A stretch of 64,000 nt of DNA from CAVPMN01 sp963706425. Lineage in GTDB: Bacteria > Actinomycetota > Acidimicrobiia > Acidimicrobiales > Acidimicrobilacustridaceae. The translations under genes were made by a program, and so were the position numbers. The stretch is from positions 1,054,001-1,118,000 of the forward strand of contig CAVPMN010000001.1 of assembly GCA_963706425.1 (NCBI GenBank). Reading direction: 5' to 3'. Of the stretch, positions 42,582-51,014 are shown in pieces. Positions within the stretch are counted from its first letter, which is position 1, and every line of letters begins with the position of its first letter. Under the pieces are notes generated by a model that worked only from the letters and a program-made list of their open reading frames with translations, did no database searches and was not told the DNA's origin.

Positions 42582-43186
42582 CGGGCTCTTCCCTCAGCCG
42601 CGACGGCGGCGTCGTCGTCGAACGCGGTGCCCGCCAGCGCGAACTCACGGACTGCCGAGGTGGCGGGTGTGCGGCGAGCAGCCGCGAGCGTGTCGGGCAG
42701 CACGGTGATGACCATCACGAACAGCCATGTGCCGAGGAGCACGAGGGCGGCGAACGTGGTGGCCTCGGTCGCCGGCTCGTCGGACAGCGCCGCGATGCCG
42801 GAGACGTCGACGATCGACGCGGCGAGGGCGACCGCGGCGGCGACGAGGTTGGCCCCGACGTGCAGCGACGAGGGAGCCGCCGACAGCCGGCCGAAGCAGC
42901 CGCACGAGACCGATGCGTCACCCGCCGTCATCAACCGGGCCGTCATGGCCGCGAACAACAGGTAGAGCAGCGCCACCACCGCCGCCGCAAGGCGGCCACC
43001 GACGGCAACCGCGCCGACGCCGACGACCAGTTCGACCGCGCCGGACGCTCGCGCCAGCACTGGCGAGGCGGGCAGGCCGATGCTGGCGAGCATCGTCGCT
43101 GCAGGGGCCGGATCGCGCAGCTTGTAGACGCCCCCGACCGCGAGGACGAGCGCCACGATGGCGAACGGGCCGGCGAGCGCACTCAT
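42578..43186 (-). CDS. MauE/DoxX-like redox-associated membrane protein
   Basis: A 202-residue integral membrane protein with four or five helices (FAIVALVLAVGGVYKLRDPA; LLYLLFAAMTARLM; FAALVLLGTWLFVMVITVL). A cysteine pair lies at the membrane edge (GDASVSCGCFGRL, about residue 100), the mark of the MauE family, which is needed for disulfide formation in the methylamine dehydrogenase light chain. First gene of the set, overlapping the Cys-rich protein gene by 4 bases (ATGA) and divergent from purU. Start chosen at the ATG (MSALAGPFAIVAL); longer open frames upstream would cross the purU promoter. Confidence 0.85.
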   Translation of the reverse strand: MSALAGPFAIVALVLAVGGVYKLRDPAPAATMLASIGLPASPVLARASGAVELVVGVGAVAVGGRLAAAVVALLYLLFAAMTARLMTAGDASVSCGCFGRLSAAPSSLHVGANLVAAAVALAASIVDVSGIAALSDEPATEATTFAALVLLGTWLFVMVITVLPDTLAAARRTPATSAVREFALAGTAFDDDAAVAAEGRAR

Positions 43187-43226
43187 CTCCGCCACTCTAC
43201 GCGGGTCGCAGGTACCCTTCTGCGCC

Positions 43227-44075
<849 letters not shown>

Positions 44076-44173
44076 GCGCCGTCGAGCGAGCCACGTCCAC
44101 GAGTGATCCGCTGATGTTCGTCTCCGTGTTGCCGTTCCCGCGCGAACTGTTCACAACGTGGTGATATCCCACA

Positions 44174-44199
44174 CAAGGTGATTCAAACTTCACCCCTTG
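44174..44199. promoter_or_regulatory. AT-rich gap with dyad upstream of a hypothetical gene
   Basis: Within the 180-base gap before 44256 the sequence turns AT-rich. A dyad CAAGGTGA...TCACCCCTTG (44174-44199) encloses TTCAAACT, and a related GTGGTGAT copy lies 15-20 bases upstream. It is a plausible regulator binding site or promoter; no exact -35/-10 assignment is made. Confidence 0.35.
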
Positions 44200-44255
44200 C
44201 AGTTTTGATGAAAACGCGGCAGGGTGGGCACACACCGGAGCTGAGGAGGAGCACG

Positions 44256-44777
44256 ATGGAGGGGGTCCACGTGCTGCGAGGTCAGAAGGCCTCGCTTCGT
44301 TGGTTGAGCAATCGAGACCTGCGTACCCGTCGACGCACCGTGCGCGTCCTGGTGCAGAACGACCGCCTGCTCGCCGTCGGACAGGGCCGGCGCTGGTGGA
44401 GGCACTTCCTGCGCCCCGGTCGCGCCGAGCTGCATGTCGGCGACCGCAGCTTCACGGTGTGGCCCCGTCTCGACCACAAGCCCAAGCGCAGCTGGATCCG
44501 CCGACCCCACGTCGTGCTCGTGCTCGACAGCCCCGAAGGCGAGATGACCTCGTCGTTGCCCGCCAGTTCCGACGTGGTCGATCTGCGCCACGTGGTCGAC
44601 CTGCGTGACGCCCCGACGCCGCCCGTGGCGCCGAAGCCGTCCACCGACTCCACCGTCGGCGCCACGTCACGACCGGCTGCGGCGGCCAAGCCCGCCCCGC
44701 CTCGGGCCACGCCGTTGCCCAGTCGCAAGGTGGCCAGCCGTCGAAGCGTGGCCACACCCTCCGCGCTCGCGGAGTGA
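44256..44777 (+). CDS. Basic hypothetical protein
   Basis: 173 residues, strongly basic, starting at an ATG with GAGGAGGAGC just upstream. Residues 1-100 look like a compact beta-rich domain with many Arg and Trp (RGQKASLRWLSNRDLRTRRR, VGQGRRWWRHFLRPGRAELH, LDHKPKRSWIRRPHVVLVLD), possibly nucleic-acid or membrane associated. The C-terminal third is Ala/Pro/Ser/Lys-rich and disordered-looking. No known family was recognised. Convergent with the amidase gene. Confidence 0.7.
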   Translation: MEGVHVLRGQKASLRWLSNRDLRTRRRTVRVLVQNDRLLAVGQGRRWWRHFLRPGRAELHVGDRSFTVWPRLDHKPKRSWIRRPHVVLVLDSPEGEMTSSLPASSDVVDLRHVVDLRDAPTPPVAPKPSTDSTVGATSRPAAAAKPAPPRATPLPSRKVASRRSVATPSALAE

Positions 44778-44804
44778 CACCGCGGGCTCGGCGCTCGCGC
44801 TCGA

Positions 44805-44832
44805 CGATGTCGTCAGCCGACGGCTGACATCG
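44805..44832. terminator. Hairpin between convergent genes
   Basis: Stem TCAGCCG/CGGCTGA with a one-base spacer, flanked by CGATG/CATCG, between the end of the basic hypothetical gene (44777) and the end of the amidase gene (44853). Position fits a two-way terminator; there is no U-tract. Confidence 0.55.
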
Positions 44833-44852
44833 AGCGACCGACCGCTGACCGG

Positions 44853-46334
44853 CTAGGTGGGGCCGACGGCCAGCGCCTGCTCGACCGCGAACGCGGTGGC
44901 GACGAGCAGGTCGTCGCGACCGGGCGCGGCCACGAGCTGCAAGCCCACGGGCAGGCCACCGACCAGTCCGCAGGGCAGCGACACCGCCGGGAACCCGACC
45001 AGGCTCCACGGGATGGCATTGCGGGCCAGCACCACGAGATAGCGGGCGAAATCGTCGACCGGTGGGGCCGTGACGGTGGCGGTGGGCATGGCCAACACGT
45101 CGACCTGATCGAAGACGCGTCGCATCCGGTCACGCAGCTCGGCGCGAGCGCGCTGAGCATCGAGGTAGTCGACGGCCGCGACCTGCTCGGCCTCGTCGAG
45201 CTGCTCGGCGACCTCTTGCCAGTAGAGCGAGCGATCGAGCACGAGGCTGCGGTGGGCACTGGCCGCCTCGCATCGGCTCACGATGAGTCCGATCGCACCG
45301 GCCATCTCCAGATCGAGGGCGTCTGGGCGTTCGACGTCGACGGCGATGGCACCGAGCGCACCGAGTGCACCGACCGCGTGCTCGACCGCGTCGGCCACGC
45401 CGGGGCCGGTGTCGGCGAACGCCGCCGGCGGCAAGCCCACTCGTAGGCCCCTGACCCCCGCGTCGAGTATCGCCTGCGAGCCGCCACAACCTGGCGCCAG
45501 CACCTCGAGCAGCAGGGCGGCGTCGGCGACGGTGACCGCCATCGGCGCCACGTGGTCCATGGTCCACGACAGGGTGACCACCCCGTCGGTGGCCACGGTG
45601 CCGTAGGTCGGCTTGAAGCCGACCATTCCCGACAGCGCGGCGGGCACGCGGATCGACGCGCGGGTGTCGGTGCCGAGGGAACCGAGCCCCATACCCGAGC
45701 CCAACGCGGCCGCCGATCCACCACTCGAGCCACCTGCCAGCCGCGTGGGATCGATCGGGTTGCGAGTGCGCGGCGAGGTGACGCCGAGCGCGAACTCGTG
45801 GGTCGCGGCCTTGCCGATCACCACCGCGCCCGCGGCACGCAGCCGACTGACCGACGAGGCGTCGCGGGTGGGCACCCGTCGGTACGCAGCCGATCCGGCT
45901 CGGGTGGGCAGACCGGCCACGTCGATGACGTCCTTCACGGTGATGGGGATGCCGTGCAGCGGACCGCGCACCAGGCCCTCAGCCAGCTCGGCATCGAGTC
46001 GGTCGGCCTCCGCCAGCGCTTTGGCATCGGCCACCTCCACGATCGCGCCGAGCTCGGCGTTGCGCTTGTCGACCGCCAGCAACGCGGCTTCGACGGCCTC
46101 CCGAGCCGACAGCGCACCGCTGCCGATCGCGACGGCCGCGGCGTGCAGAGGCCCGAGGTCGGCGTCGTCAGGCCCAACCGACCACGAGCCGGGCGGTTGG
46201 GTGTCGGCGGTCGACAAGCCGCCCACGTAGTCGACCGCCGGTCGCGTCACCGGCGAGGTGAGCCGCTGCGCGGCCAACAGCGCCGTGGCCTCACGAAAGG
46301 CGTCGCGAGCGATGCTGCCCTCGAGCCGGGTCAT
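44853..46334 (-). CDS. Amidase signature family hydrolase (AtzE/AtzF-like context)
   Basis: A 493-residue Ser-cisSer-Lys amidase. The catalytic Lys is in GIPITVKDVIDVAGLPTRAG, the cis-Ser in LAGGSSGGSAAALGSGM and the nucleophile Ser in LGTDTRASIRVPAALSG; all three are present. The ATG overlaps the stop of the isochorismatase-like gene by 4 bases. In cyanuric acid and ureide degradation, amidases of this type (AtzE, AtzF, allophanate hydrolase) follow biuret hydrolase, and the flanking isochorismatase-fold proteins, ABC importer and AtzH-like gene fit that picture. The exact amide is not known. Confidence 0.9.
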   Translation of the reverse strand: MTRLEGSIARDAFREATALLAAQRLTSPVTRPAVDYVGGLSTADTQPPGSWSVGPDDADLGPLHAAAVAIGSGALSAREAVEAALLAVDKRNAELGAIVEVADAKALAEADRLDAELAEGLVRGPLHGIPITVKDVIDVAGLPTRAGSAAYRRVPTRDASSVSRLRAAGAVVIGKAATHEFALGVTSPRTRNPIDPTRLAGGSSGGSAAALGSGMGLGSLGTDTRASIRVPAALSGMVGFKPTYGTVATDGVVTLSWTMDHVAPMAVTVADAALLLEVLAPGCGGSQAILDAGVRGLRVGLPPAAFADTGPGVADAVEHAVGALGALGAIAVDVERPDALDLEMAGAIGLIVSRCEAASAHRSLVLDRSLYWQEVAEQLDEAEQVAAVDYLDAQRARAELRDRMRRVFDQVDVLAMPTATVTAPPVDDFARYLVVLARNAIPWSLVGFPAVSLPCGLVGGLPVGLQLVAAPGRDDLLVATAFAVEQALAVGPT

Positions 46335-47017
46335 CTGCCCATGGCGGCGAGAAGGGCGGCCGATTCGGCCACCGCGCCGAAGACGCCGCCCTGCATCGTG
46401 ACCATCTTGAGCGCACCGAGGTAGTTGTCGTAGTCGGTCGCACCGGTGCAGTCGGAGAGCAGCAGGCACTCGTAGCCGCGATCGTTCGCGTCGCGCATGG
46501 TGGTGTGCACACAGACATCGGTCGTGATGCCGGTGAACACCAGATGGGTGATGCCCCGGTTTCGCAGCAGGAGGTCGAGGTCGGTCGCGTAGAACGAACC
46601 CTTGCCGGGTTTGTCGATGATCAACTCGCCGTCGACGGGATAGACCTCGGGCACGATGTCCCAGCCGGGCTCGCCGCGCACCAGGATGCGACCACACGGC
46701 CCCGCGTCGCCGATGCCGGCGCCGATGCGCTGCGATCGCCAGAGCTTGTTCGGCGGGCAATCCGAGAGATCCGGTCGATGACCTTCCCTCGTGTGCACCA
46801 CCAACCAGCCCGCGTCGCGCACCGCGTCGAGCACCTTGGCGGTGGGCGCCAGGCCCGCCCTGGTGAGCGAGAGGTCATAGCCCATGGCGTCGACGTAGCC
46901 GCCCGGACCGCAGAAGTCGGTCTGCCAATCGATGCACACCAACGCGGTACGGCTGGGATCGATCGATCCGTCGTAGGGCCAGGGATAGGGGTCGGCATCG
47001 ACCACACCGTCGGTCAT
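46331..47017 (-). CDS. Isochorismatase-fold cysteine hydrolase (biuret/ureidoacrylate hydrolase-like), active-site residues present
   Basis: A 228-residue cysteine hydrolase. The catalytic triad is intact: Asp30 (ALVCIDWQTDFCGPGGYVDA), Lys139 (IIDKPGKGSFYATDLDLLL) and Cys169 (FTGITTDVCVHTTMRDANDR). It is closest in pattern to biuret amidohydrolase and RutB (ureidoacrylate amidohydrolase), which release ammonia from ureido or biuret groups. Overlaps both neighbours by 4 bases. The paralogue immediately upstream in the operon shares its unusual N-terminal PYPWPYDG motif but lacks the triad. Confidence 0.92.
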   Translation of the reverse strand: MTDGVVDADPYPWPYDGSIDPSRTALVCIDWQTDFCGPGGYVDAMGYDLSLTRAGLAPTAKVLDAVRDAGWLVVHTREGHRPDLSDCPPNKLWRSQRIGAGIGDAGPCGRILVRGEPGWDIVPEVYPVDGELIIDKPGKGSFYATDLDLLLRNRGITHLVFTGITTDVCVHTTMRDANDRGYECLLLSDCTGATDYDNYLGALKMVTMQGGVFGAVAESAALLAAMGR

Positions 47018-47643
47018 GAGGCGATCTCCTCGATGGGGGTTGATTGGGACAGTGCGGCGACGACATCGGCCGCCGTCGCGAGGGCGCCGAAGATGCCGCC
47101 GGACATCGTGACGCTGTGATGGGCCCGCTCACCCGTGGCCCGTTCGATCGGCGCGCAGGCGTCGGTCACCACCAGGCACTCGTAACCACGGTCGTTGGCG
47201 CTCCGGAGGGTGGAGTCGACGAGCACCTCCGACGCGAAGCCGCCGAGCAGCAGAAGATCGCGCCGGTCGGCGCGCAGCTCATGATCGAGGGTGGAGGCGA
47301 AGAACCCGTCCAAGCCTCCTGCGTCGACGACGAGGGTGTCGCGCTCGACCGGAACCGCGAGGTCCCAGCTGCGGCTGTGCCGCGGCGGCAACCCGAGGTG
47401 CGGCCGGTTGACCGACCGCCCACCGAGTGGTGAGCGGTCGGTCATCCCGTGACGCACGAGCACGATCCTGCCCCCGACCGAGCGGACGACATGGGCCAGC
47501 CGAGCGAGCGCGGCGTGCACCGCATCGGTGCCCACCGACACGCTCGTCCAGCGGTCCTGGGCACCGATGACGACCAGCGCCAGGCGATGCCCCTCGAGAC
47601 GGCCGTCGTACGGCCAGGGGTAGGGATGGGCGTCGATGACCAT
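47014..47643 (-). CDS. Isochorismatase-fold pseudoenzyme, paralogue of the next gene
   Basis: A 209-residue paralogue of the cysteine hydrolase downstream: both start with a D-A-x-PYPWPYDG segment and share ANDRGYECL. All three catalytic positions are replaced: the Asp is Gly (LVVIGAQDRW against LVCIDWQTDF), the Lys position has no Lys (AGGLDGFFAS against KPGKGSFYAT), and the Cys is Leu (ASEVLVDSTLRSANDRGYEC against TTDVCVHTTMRDAND). The frame is complete and both ends overlap neighbours in normal operon style, so it is maintained. A structural or regulatory partner in a hetero-oligomer is the likely role (inferred). Confidence 0.88.
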   Translation of the reverse strand: MVIDAHPYPWPYDGRLEGHRLALVVIGAQDRWTSVSVGTDAVHAALARLAHVVRSVGGRIVLVRHGMTDRSPLGGRSVNRPHLGLPPRHSRSWDLAVPVERDTLVVDAGGLDGFFASTLDHELRADRRDLLLLGGFASEVLVDSTLRSANDRGYECLVVTDACAPIERATGERAHHSVTMSGGIFGALATAADVVAALSQSTPIEEIAS

Positions 47644-48875
47644 CAGCTGCTCGGCATCTCCCCGACGACACCCTGCACGAAGACCACCATGGTCTCCTCG
47701 ATGGTGGCGTAGTCAGGCACGACGCCTTCCTCTATGAGCACCGAGCCGTCCTGGGCGTACACCGGCCCGGCAAACGGTGAGCCGTCGGCCGAGATGTCGG
47801 CCTCGGCCTCGGCGATCAAGGCCTGCGTCTCCGCATCGACGCCCTCTCCGAAGGCGGAGGCCACGAACGGGTTGGCCCCGTCCTTGAAGCCCACCCGGAA
47901 GTTGGCGTTGTACTTGCTGCCGGTGAACTCACCGGCGAGCGAGGTGGCGACGATGTCGACGTAGAGGTCGCTCCAGGCCCACTCCGAGCCGGCCAGCCAG
48001 GCGGTGGGCGCCAGCGACGATGCGTCGGCGTGATACCCGACGACCTTGATGCCGGCGGACTCGGCCTCCTTGGTGATGGTGGCCGTGCAGTCCTGGTGCT
48101 GAGTGATGACATCGACGCCCTGGCTGATGAGGCTCTTCGCCGCTTCGGCTTGCTTGGCCGGATCACACCAGTTCGAGGTGTTCACCACGAGAGTTTCCAC
48201 ATCGGGGTTGACCGACTGGGCACCGAGCGTGAAGGCGTCGATGTTCGCCACCGTCTGCGGAATCGGGAAGGCGTACACATAGCCGAGCTTGTTCGTCTCG
48301 GTGGCGGCACCAGCCGCGATGCCGGCGAGGTAGACCGGCTCGTACACCGTGCCGAAGTAGGTGCCCGTGTTCGGCAGGATCTCGTCCTTGATGAAGTTGC
48401 CCTGCTGGACGACGACCACGTCGGGATGATCGGCCGCGACCTTCTGGGCCGCGTCGAGGTGGCCGTAGCTGGTGGCGAACAGGATCTTGGCCCCCTTGTC
48501 GATCATGTCCTCCATGACTCGAACCGCGTTGTCGTCCTCCGGCACGTTCTCGGCCGTGAGGATCTCCATGTCGGGATAGGCCTCACCGACCGCCACCGAT
48601 CCCTCGTAGGCGGCCTGGTTGTAGCCGTAGTCGTCCTTCGGGCCGACGAAGATGAACCCGACGGCTGTCGAGTCGACGCCGGGCTGCACCGTCGATCCGC
48701 CATCCGAGCCAGACGTCGCCTTCTCGGCGCTCGTCTCGTTGCTGCCGCACGCGGCGGCCACCAGCGCGAACAACGCCAGCAACGCGAACACCAGACGTGA
48801 TCGTCGGGCGGAGCGCCTGGCGGTGCGGGGGGAGCTGTCAGAGGGCACGGCCTGGCCGCGGTCACGGTGACGCAT
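47643..48875 (-). CDS. BMP-family ABC transporter substrate-binding lipoprotein
   Basis: A 410-residue Bmp/Med-type solute-binding protein. Basic N-terminus, hydrophobic core (LVFALLALFALVAAACGSNE) and a lipobox Cys indicate a lipoprotein. VGFIFVGPKDDYGYNQAAYE is the family opening and VQQGNFIKDEILPNTGTYFG the central part. Known family members bind nucleosides, purines or related compounds. It starts at an ATG after GGAAGGAATC, about 90 bases downstream of the preceding permease gene, the widest gap in the operon, so it may also have its own promoter. The isochorismatase-like gene overlaps its stop by one base. Confidence 0.92.
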   Translation of the reverse strand: MRHRDRGQAVPSDSSPRTARRSARRSRLVFALLALFALVAAACGSNETSAEKATSGSDGGSTVQPGVDSTAVGFIFVGPKDDYGYNQAAYEGSVAVGEAYPDMEILTAENVPEDDNAVRVMEDMIDKGAKILFATSYGHLDAAQKVAADHPDVVVVQQGNFIKDEILPNTGTYFGTVYEPVYLAGIAAGAATETNKLGYVYAFPIPQTVANIDAFTLGAQSVNPDVETLVVNTSNWCDPAKQAEAAKSLISQGVDVITQHQDCTATITKEAESAGIKVVGYHADASSLAPTAWLAGSEWAWSDLYVDIVATSLAGEFTGSKYNANFRVGFKDGANPFVASAFGEGVDAETQALIAEAEADISADGSPFAGPVYAQDGSVLIEEGVVPDYATIEETMVVFVQGVVGEMPSS

Positions 48876-48966
48876 GTGATTCCTTCCATTGGGGGTTTGG
48901 TGATTGGGGTTTTGGGAGACGGGAGGTGCGTGAGGGGCGCGCCTGGGTCGAGGGTGGCGGCGCGCC

Positions 48967-49884
48967 TCAACCGCTCGGTGCGCCTTCGAACACCTTCTTG
49001 AGGCCTTCGGGCTCGCTGGCTGCTCCACGCCGGCCGAGCAGCACGAGGATGAGGATGGTGGCGACGTAGGGCAGGGCGTCGAGCGCGAACTGGTTGATGC
49101 CGATCCCCCGCACCTGCAGCGCTGGCGCCAGGGCGAGGCAGGCGCCGAAGAGGAATGCGCCACCGGCCACCTTGAACGGCTCGCGAGCGGCGAAGATCAC
49201 CACCGCGACGGCGATGAACCCTCGGCCCTGCGTCATGTTCTCGAACCAGGCGTTGGTGTAGGCGGTCGACAGCTGGGCGCCGCCGACCCCGGCGAGCATC
49301 CCGCCGAACACCACGGCCAGGTACTGCACCGGGATGGCACGGTGGCCGTACGCCTCGAGCACTTCGGTGCGTTCACCCGACGCCCGCAGGATCACGCCCC
49401 AGCGACTGCGGAACAGCAGCCACCAAAGAGCGGGCACGAGCAGGTAGGCGAGATAGGTCGGTGCGGTCTGGTCGAAGAAGATCTCGCCGATGAACGGGAT
49501 CTGCGAGAGCCCGGGGACCGCGATCGGCTCGAAGGCGTTGATCTCCGCTCGCACGTAGGACACGCCGAACAGCGAGGTGAGCCCGAGTCCGAGGAACCAG
49601 ACCACCAGACCGGTCGCCAGTTGGTTGGTGCCGCGGGTGAGCACGAAGAACGCGTGCACGAGGGCGAGCAGCCCGCCGAAGACGGCACCGGCGAACAGCC
49701 CGACCCACGGGCTGCCGGTCTCGGAGGTCACCGCATAGGCCCCGAGCGCGCCCACCAGCATGCAGCCCTCGGTACCGAGGTTGACCACACCGGCGCGCTC
49801 GCTCACGGTCTCGCCCTGTGCGGCGAACAGGATGGACGTGCCACCGCGCACGCCTCCCGTGAGGACATCGACCAACAGGCTCAT
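48967..49884 (-). CDS. ABC transporter permease, BmpA-associated (NupQ-like)
   Basis: A 305-residue membrane permease of the branched-chain/simple sugar class. Eight or more hydrophobic helices; the conserved RAGVVNLGTEGCMLVGALGA region near residue 30 is typical for nucleoside/BMP permeases. ATG overlaps the upstream permease stop by 4 bases. Works as a heterodimer with that protein, with the dual ATPase on the cytoplasmic side. Confidence 0.92.
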   Translation of the reverse strand: MSLLVDVLTGGVRGGTSILFAAQGETVSERAGVVNLGTEGCMLVGALGAYAVTSETGSPWVGLFAGAVFGGLLALVHAFFVLTRGTNQLATGLVVWFLGLGLTSLFGVSYVRAEINAFEPIAVPGLSQIPFIGEIFFDQTAPTYLAYLLVPALWWLLFRSRWGVILRASGERTEVLEAYGHRAIPVQYLAVVFGGMLAGVGGAQLSTAYTNAWFENMTQGRGFIAVAVVIFAAREPFKVAGGAFLFGACLALAPALQVRGIGINQFALDALPYVATILILVLLGRRGAASEPEGLKKVFEGAPSG

Positions 49885-51014
49885 GCCACCGCCTCCTTCT
49901 TCTTGCTGAAGCCGAAGACGGCGAGCAGCACCACCGCCATGAGCACGTTCACCGACGCCGCGGGCAGCTTGGAGTCGAGCTGCAGGCTGTCGCCGCCGAT
50001 GGCGATGGCCGACAGGGCGATGGCCGCGACGGCCACCCAGATCGGCTTGTGCCGGGCCAGCCAGCTGGCCAGGAACCCGATGTAGCCGTAGGTGGCGATG
50101 AAGCCCTGTCTCAGCTTGAACTCGACTCCTGCCAGCTGCACCCAGCCGCCGAGGCCGGCCAGCAGCCCGCCGACCGCCATGGCGCTGAGCAGGAGCACAC
50201 CGACGCGCAGCCCGGCCCGCCGAGCGGCTTCGGGGTTGCCTCCGACGGTGCGCAGGCGAAAGCCCCAGGAGGTGTAACGCAGCACCGCCCACACCAACCC
50301 GGTGGCCACCAGCGCCACGACGATGCCCATGTGCACGCGGCTGGTGCCGATGACCGGCAGCCGCTCGCCGACCGCGAGCGGCGGGGTGGCCGGCTGCCCC
50401 GAGCCTTCGAGGTCCTTCCACGGCTCGAAGATCAGATAGCCCATCAACGACAGCGCGATGTAGTTCATCAGCAGCGTGGTGACGGCCTCGTTGATGTTCG
50501 AGAGCAACCGCAGCGCCGCCGCGACCATCGCCCACAGCGCTCCGGCCAGTCCGGCGGCGACGGCCATGAGCACCATCACCAGAGTCGGGGCCATCCGGTC
50601 GCCGAGGCCGATCGACACGCCGGCAGCAGCCACCGCACCGATGATCAGCTGACCTTCACCACCGACGTTGACCAGGCCGGCGCGCGCCGGCACGGCCACG
50701 GCCAAGGCGGCGAGGATGATCGGCGCGGCCCGGATGAGGATCTCGCCGAGCGACGTCGAGTCGCCGAGCGTCGAGGTGACCATGTCGCGATAGGCGTCGA
50801 GCGGGTTGGCGCCCTTCGCCACCATGAACGCACCGAAGATGACCAGCGCACCCGCCACGGCCACCAGGAAACGGCCGGCGGCCAGCAGGCGCCGCCGCCA
50901 CTCCGGCGGGTTCGGCCCCGTCGGATCGGTCGGGCGGTCGCCGTCGGTCAGATCGATGAGCTCCTCGTCGATCGTCTTGGCGGTCGTGCCGGTGGTCTCC
51001 ACCTCGAGCGTCAT
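49881..51014 (-). CDS. ABC transporter permease, BmpA-associated (NupP-like)
   Basis: A 377-residue permease, the larger partner of the pair. The first 40 residues are polar (IDEELIDLTDGDRPTDPTGP), followed by about nine helices. RAGLVNVGGEGQLIIGAVAA is the conserved loop matching the partner's RAGVVNLGTEG. It begins at an ATG overlapping the ATPase stop and ends overlapping the next permease, all translationally coupled. Confidence 0.92.
   Translation of the reverse strand: MTLEVETTGTTAKTIDEELIDLTDGDRPTDPTGPNPPEWRRRLLAAGRFLVAVAGALVIFGAFMVAKGANPLDAYRDMVTSTLGDSTSLGEILIRAAPIILAALAVAVPARAGLVNVGGEGQLIIGAVAAAGVSIGLGDRMAPTLVMVLMAVAAGLAGALWAMVAAALRLLSNINEAVTTLLMNYIALSLMGYLIFEPWKDLEGSGQPATPPLAVGERLPVIGTSRVHMGIVVALVATGLVWAVLRYTSWGFRLRTVGGNPEAARRAGLRVGVLLLSAMAVGGLLAGLGGWVQLAGVEFKLRQGFIATYGYIGFLASWLARHKPIWVAVAAIALSAIAIGGDSLQLDSKLPAASVNVLMAVVLLAVFGFSKKKEAVA

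Noticed and set aside
40398..43186. Complete methylamine dehydrogenase operon
   Set aside because: No MauB heavy chain, no MauG and no amicyanin; the N-terminal similarity to MauA is partial, so only a MauA-like protein with maturation partners is claimed.
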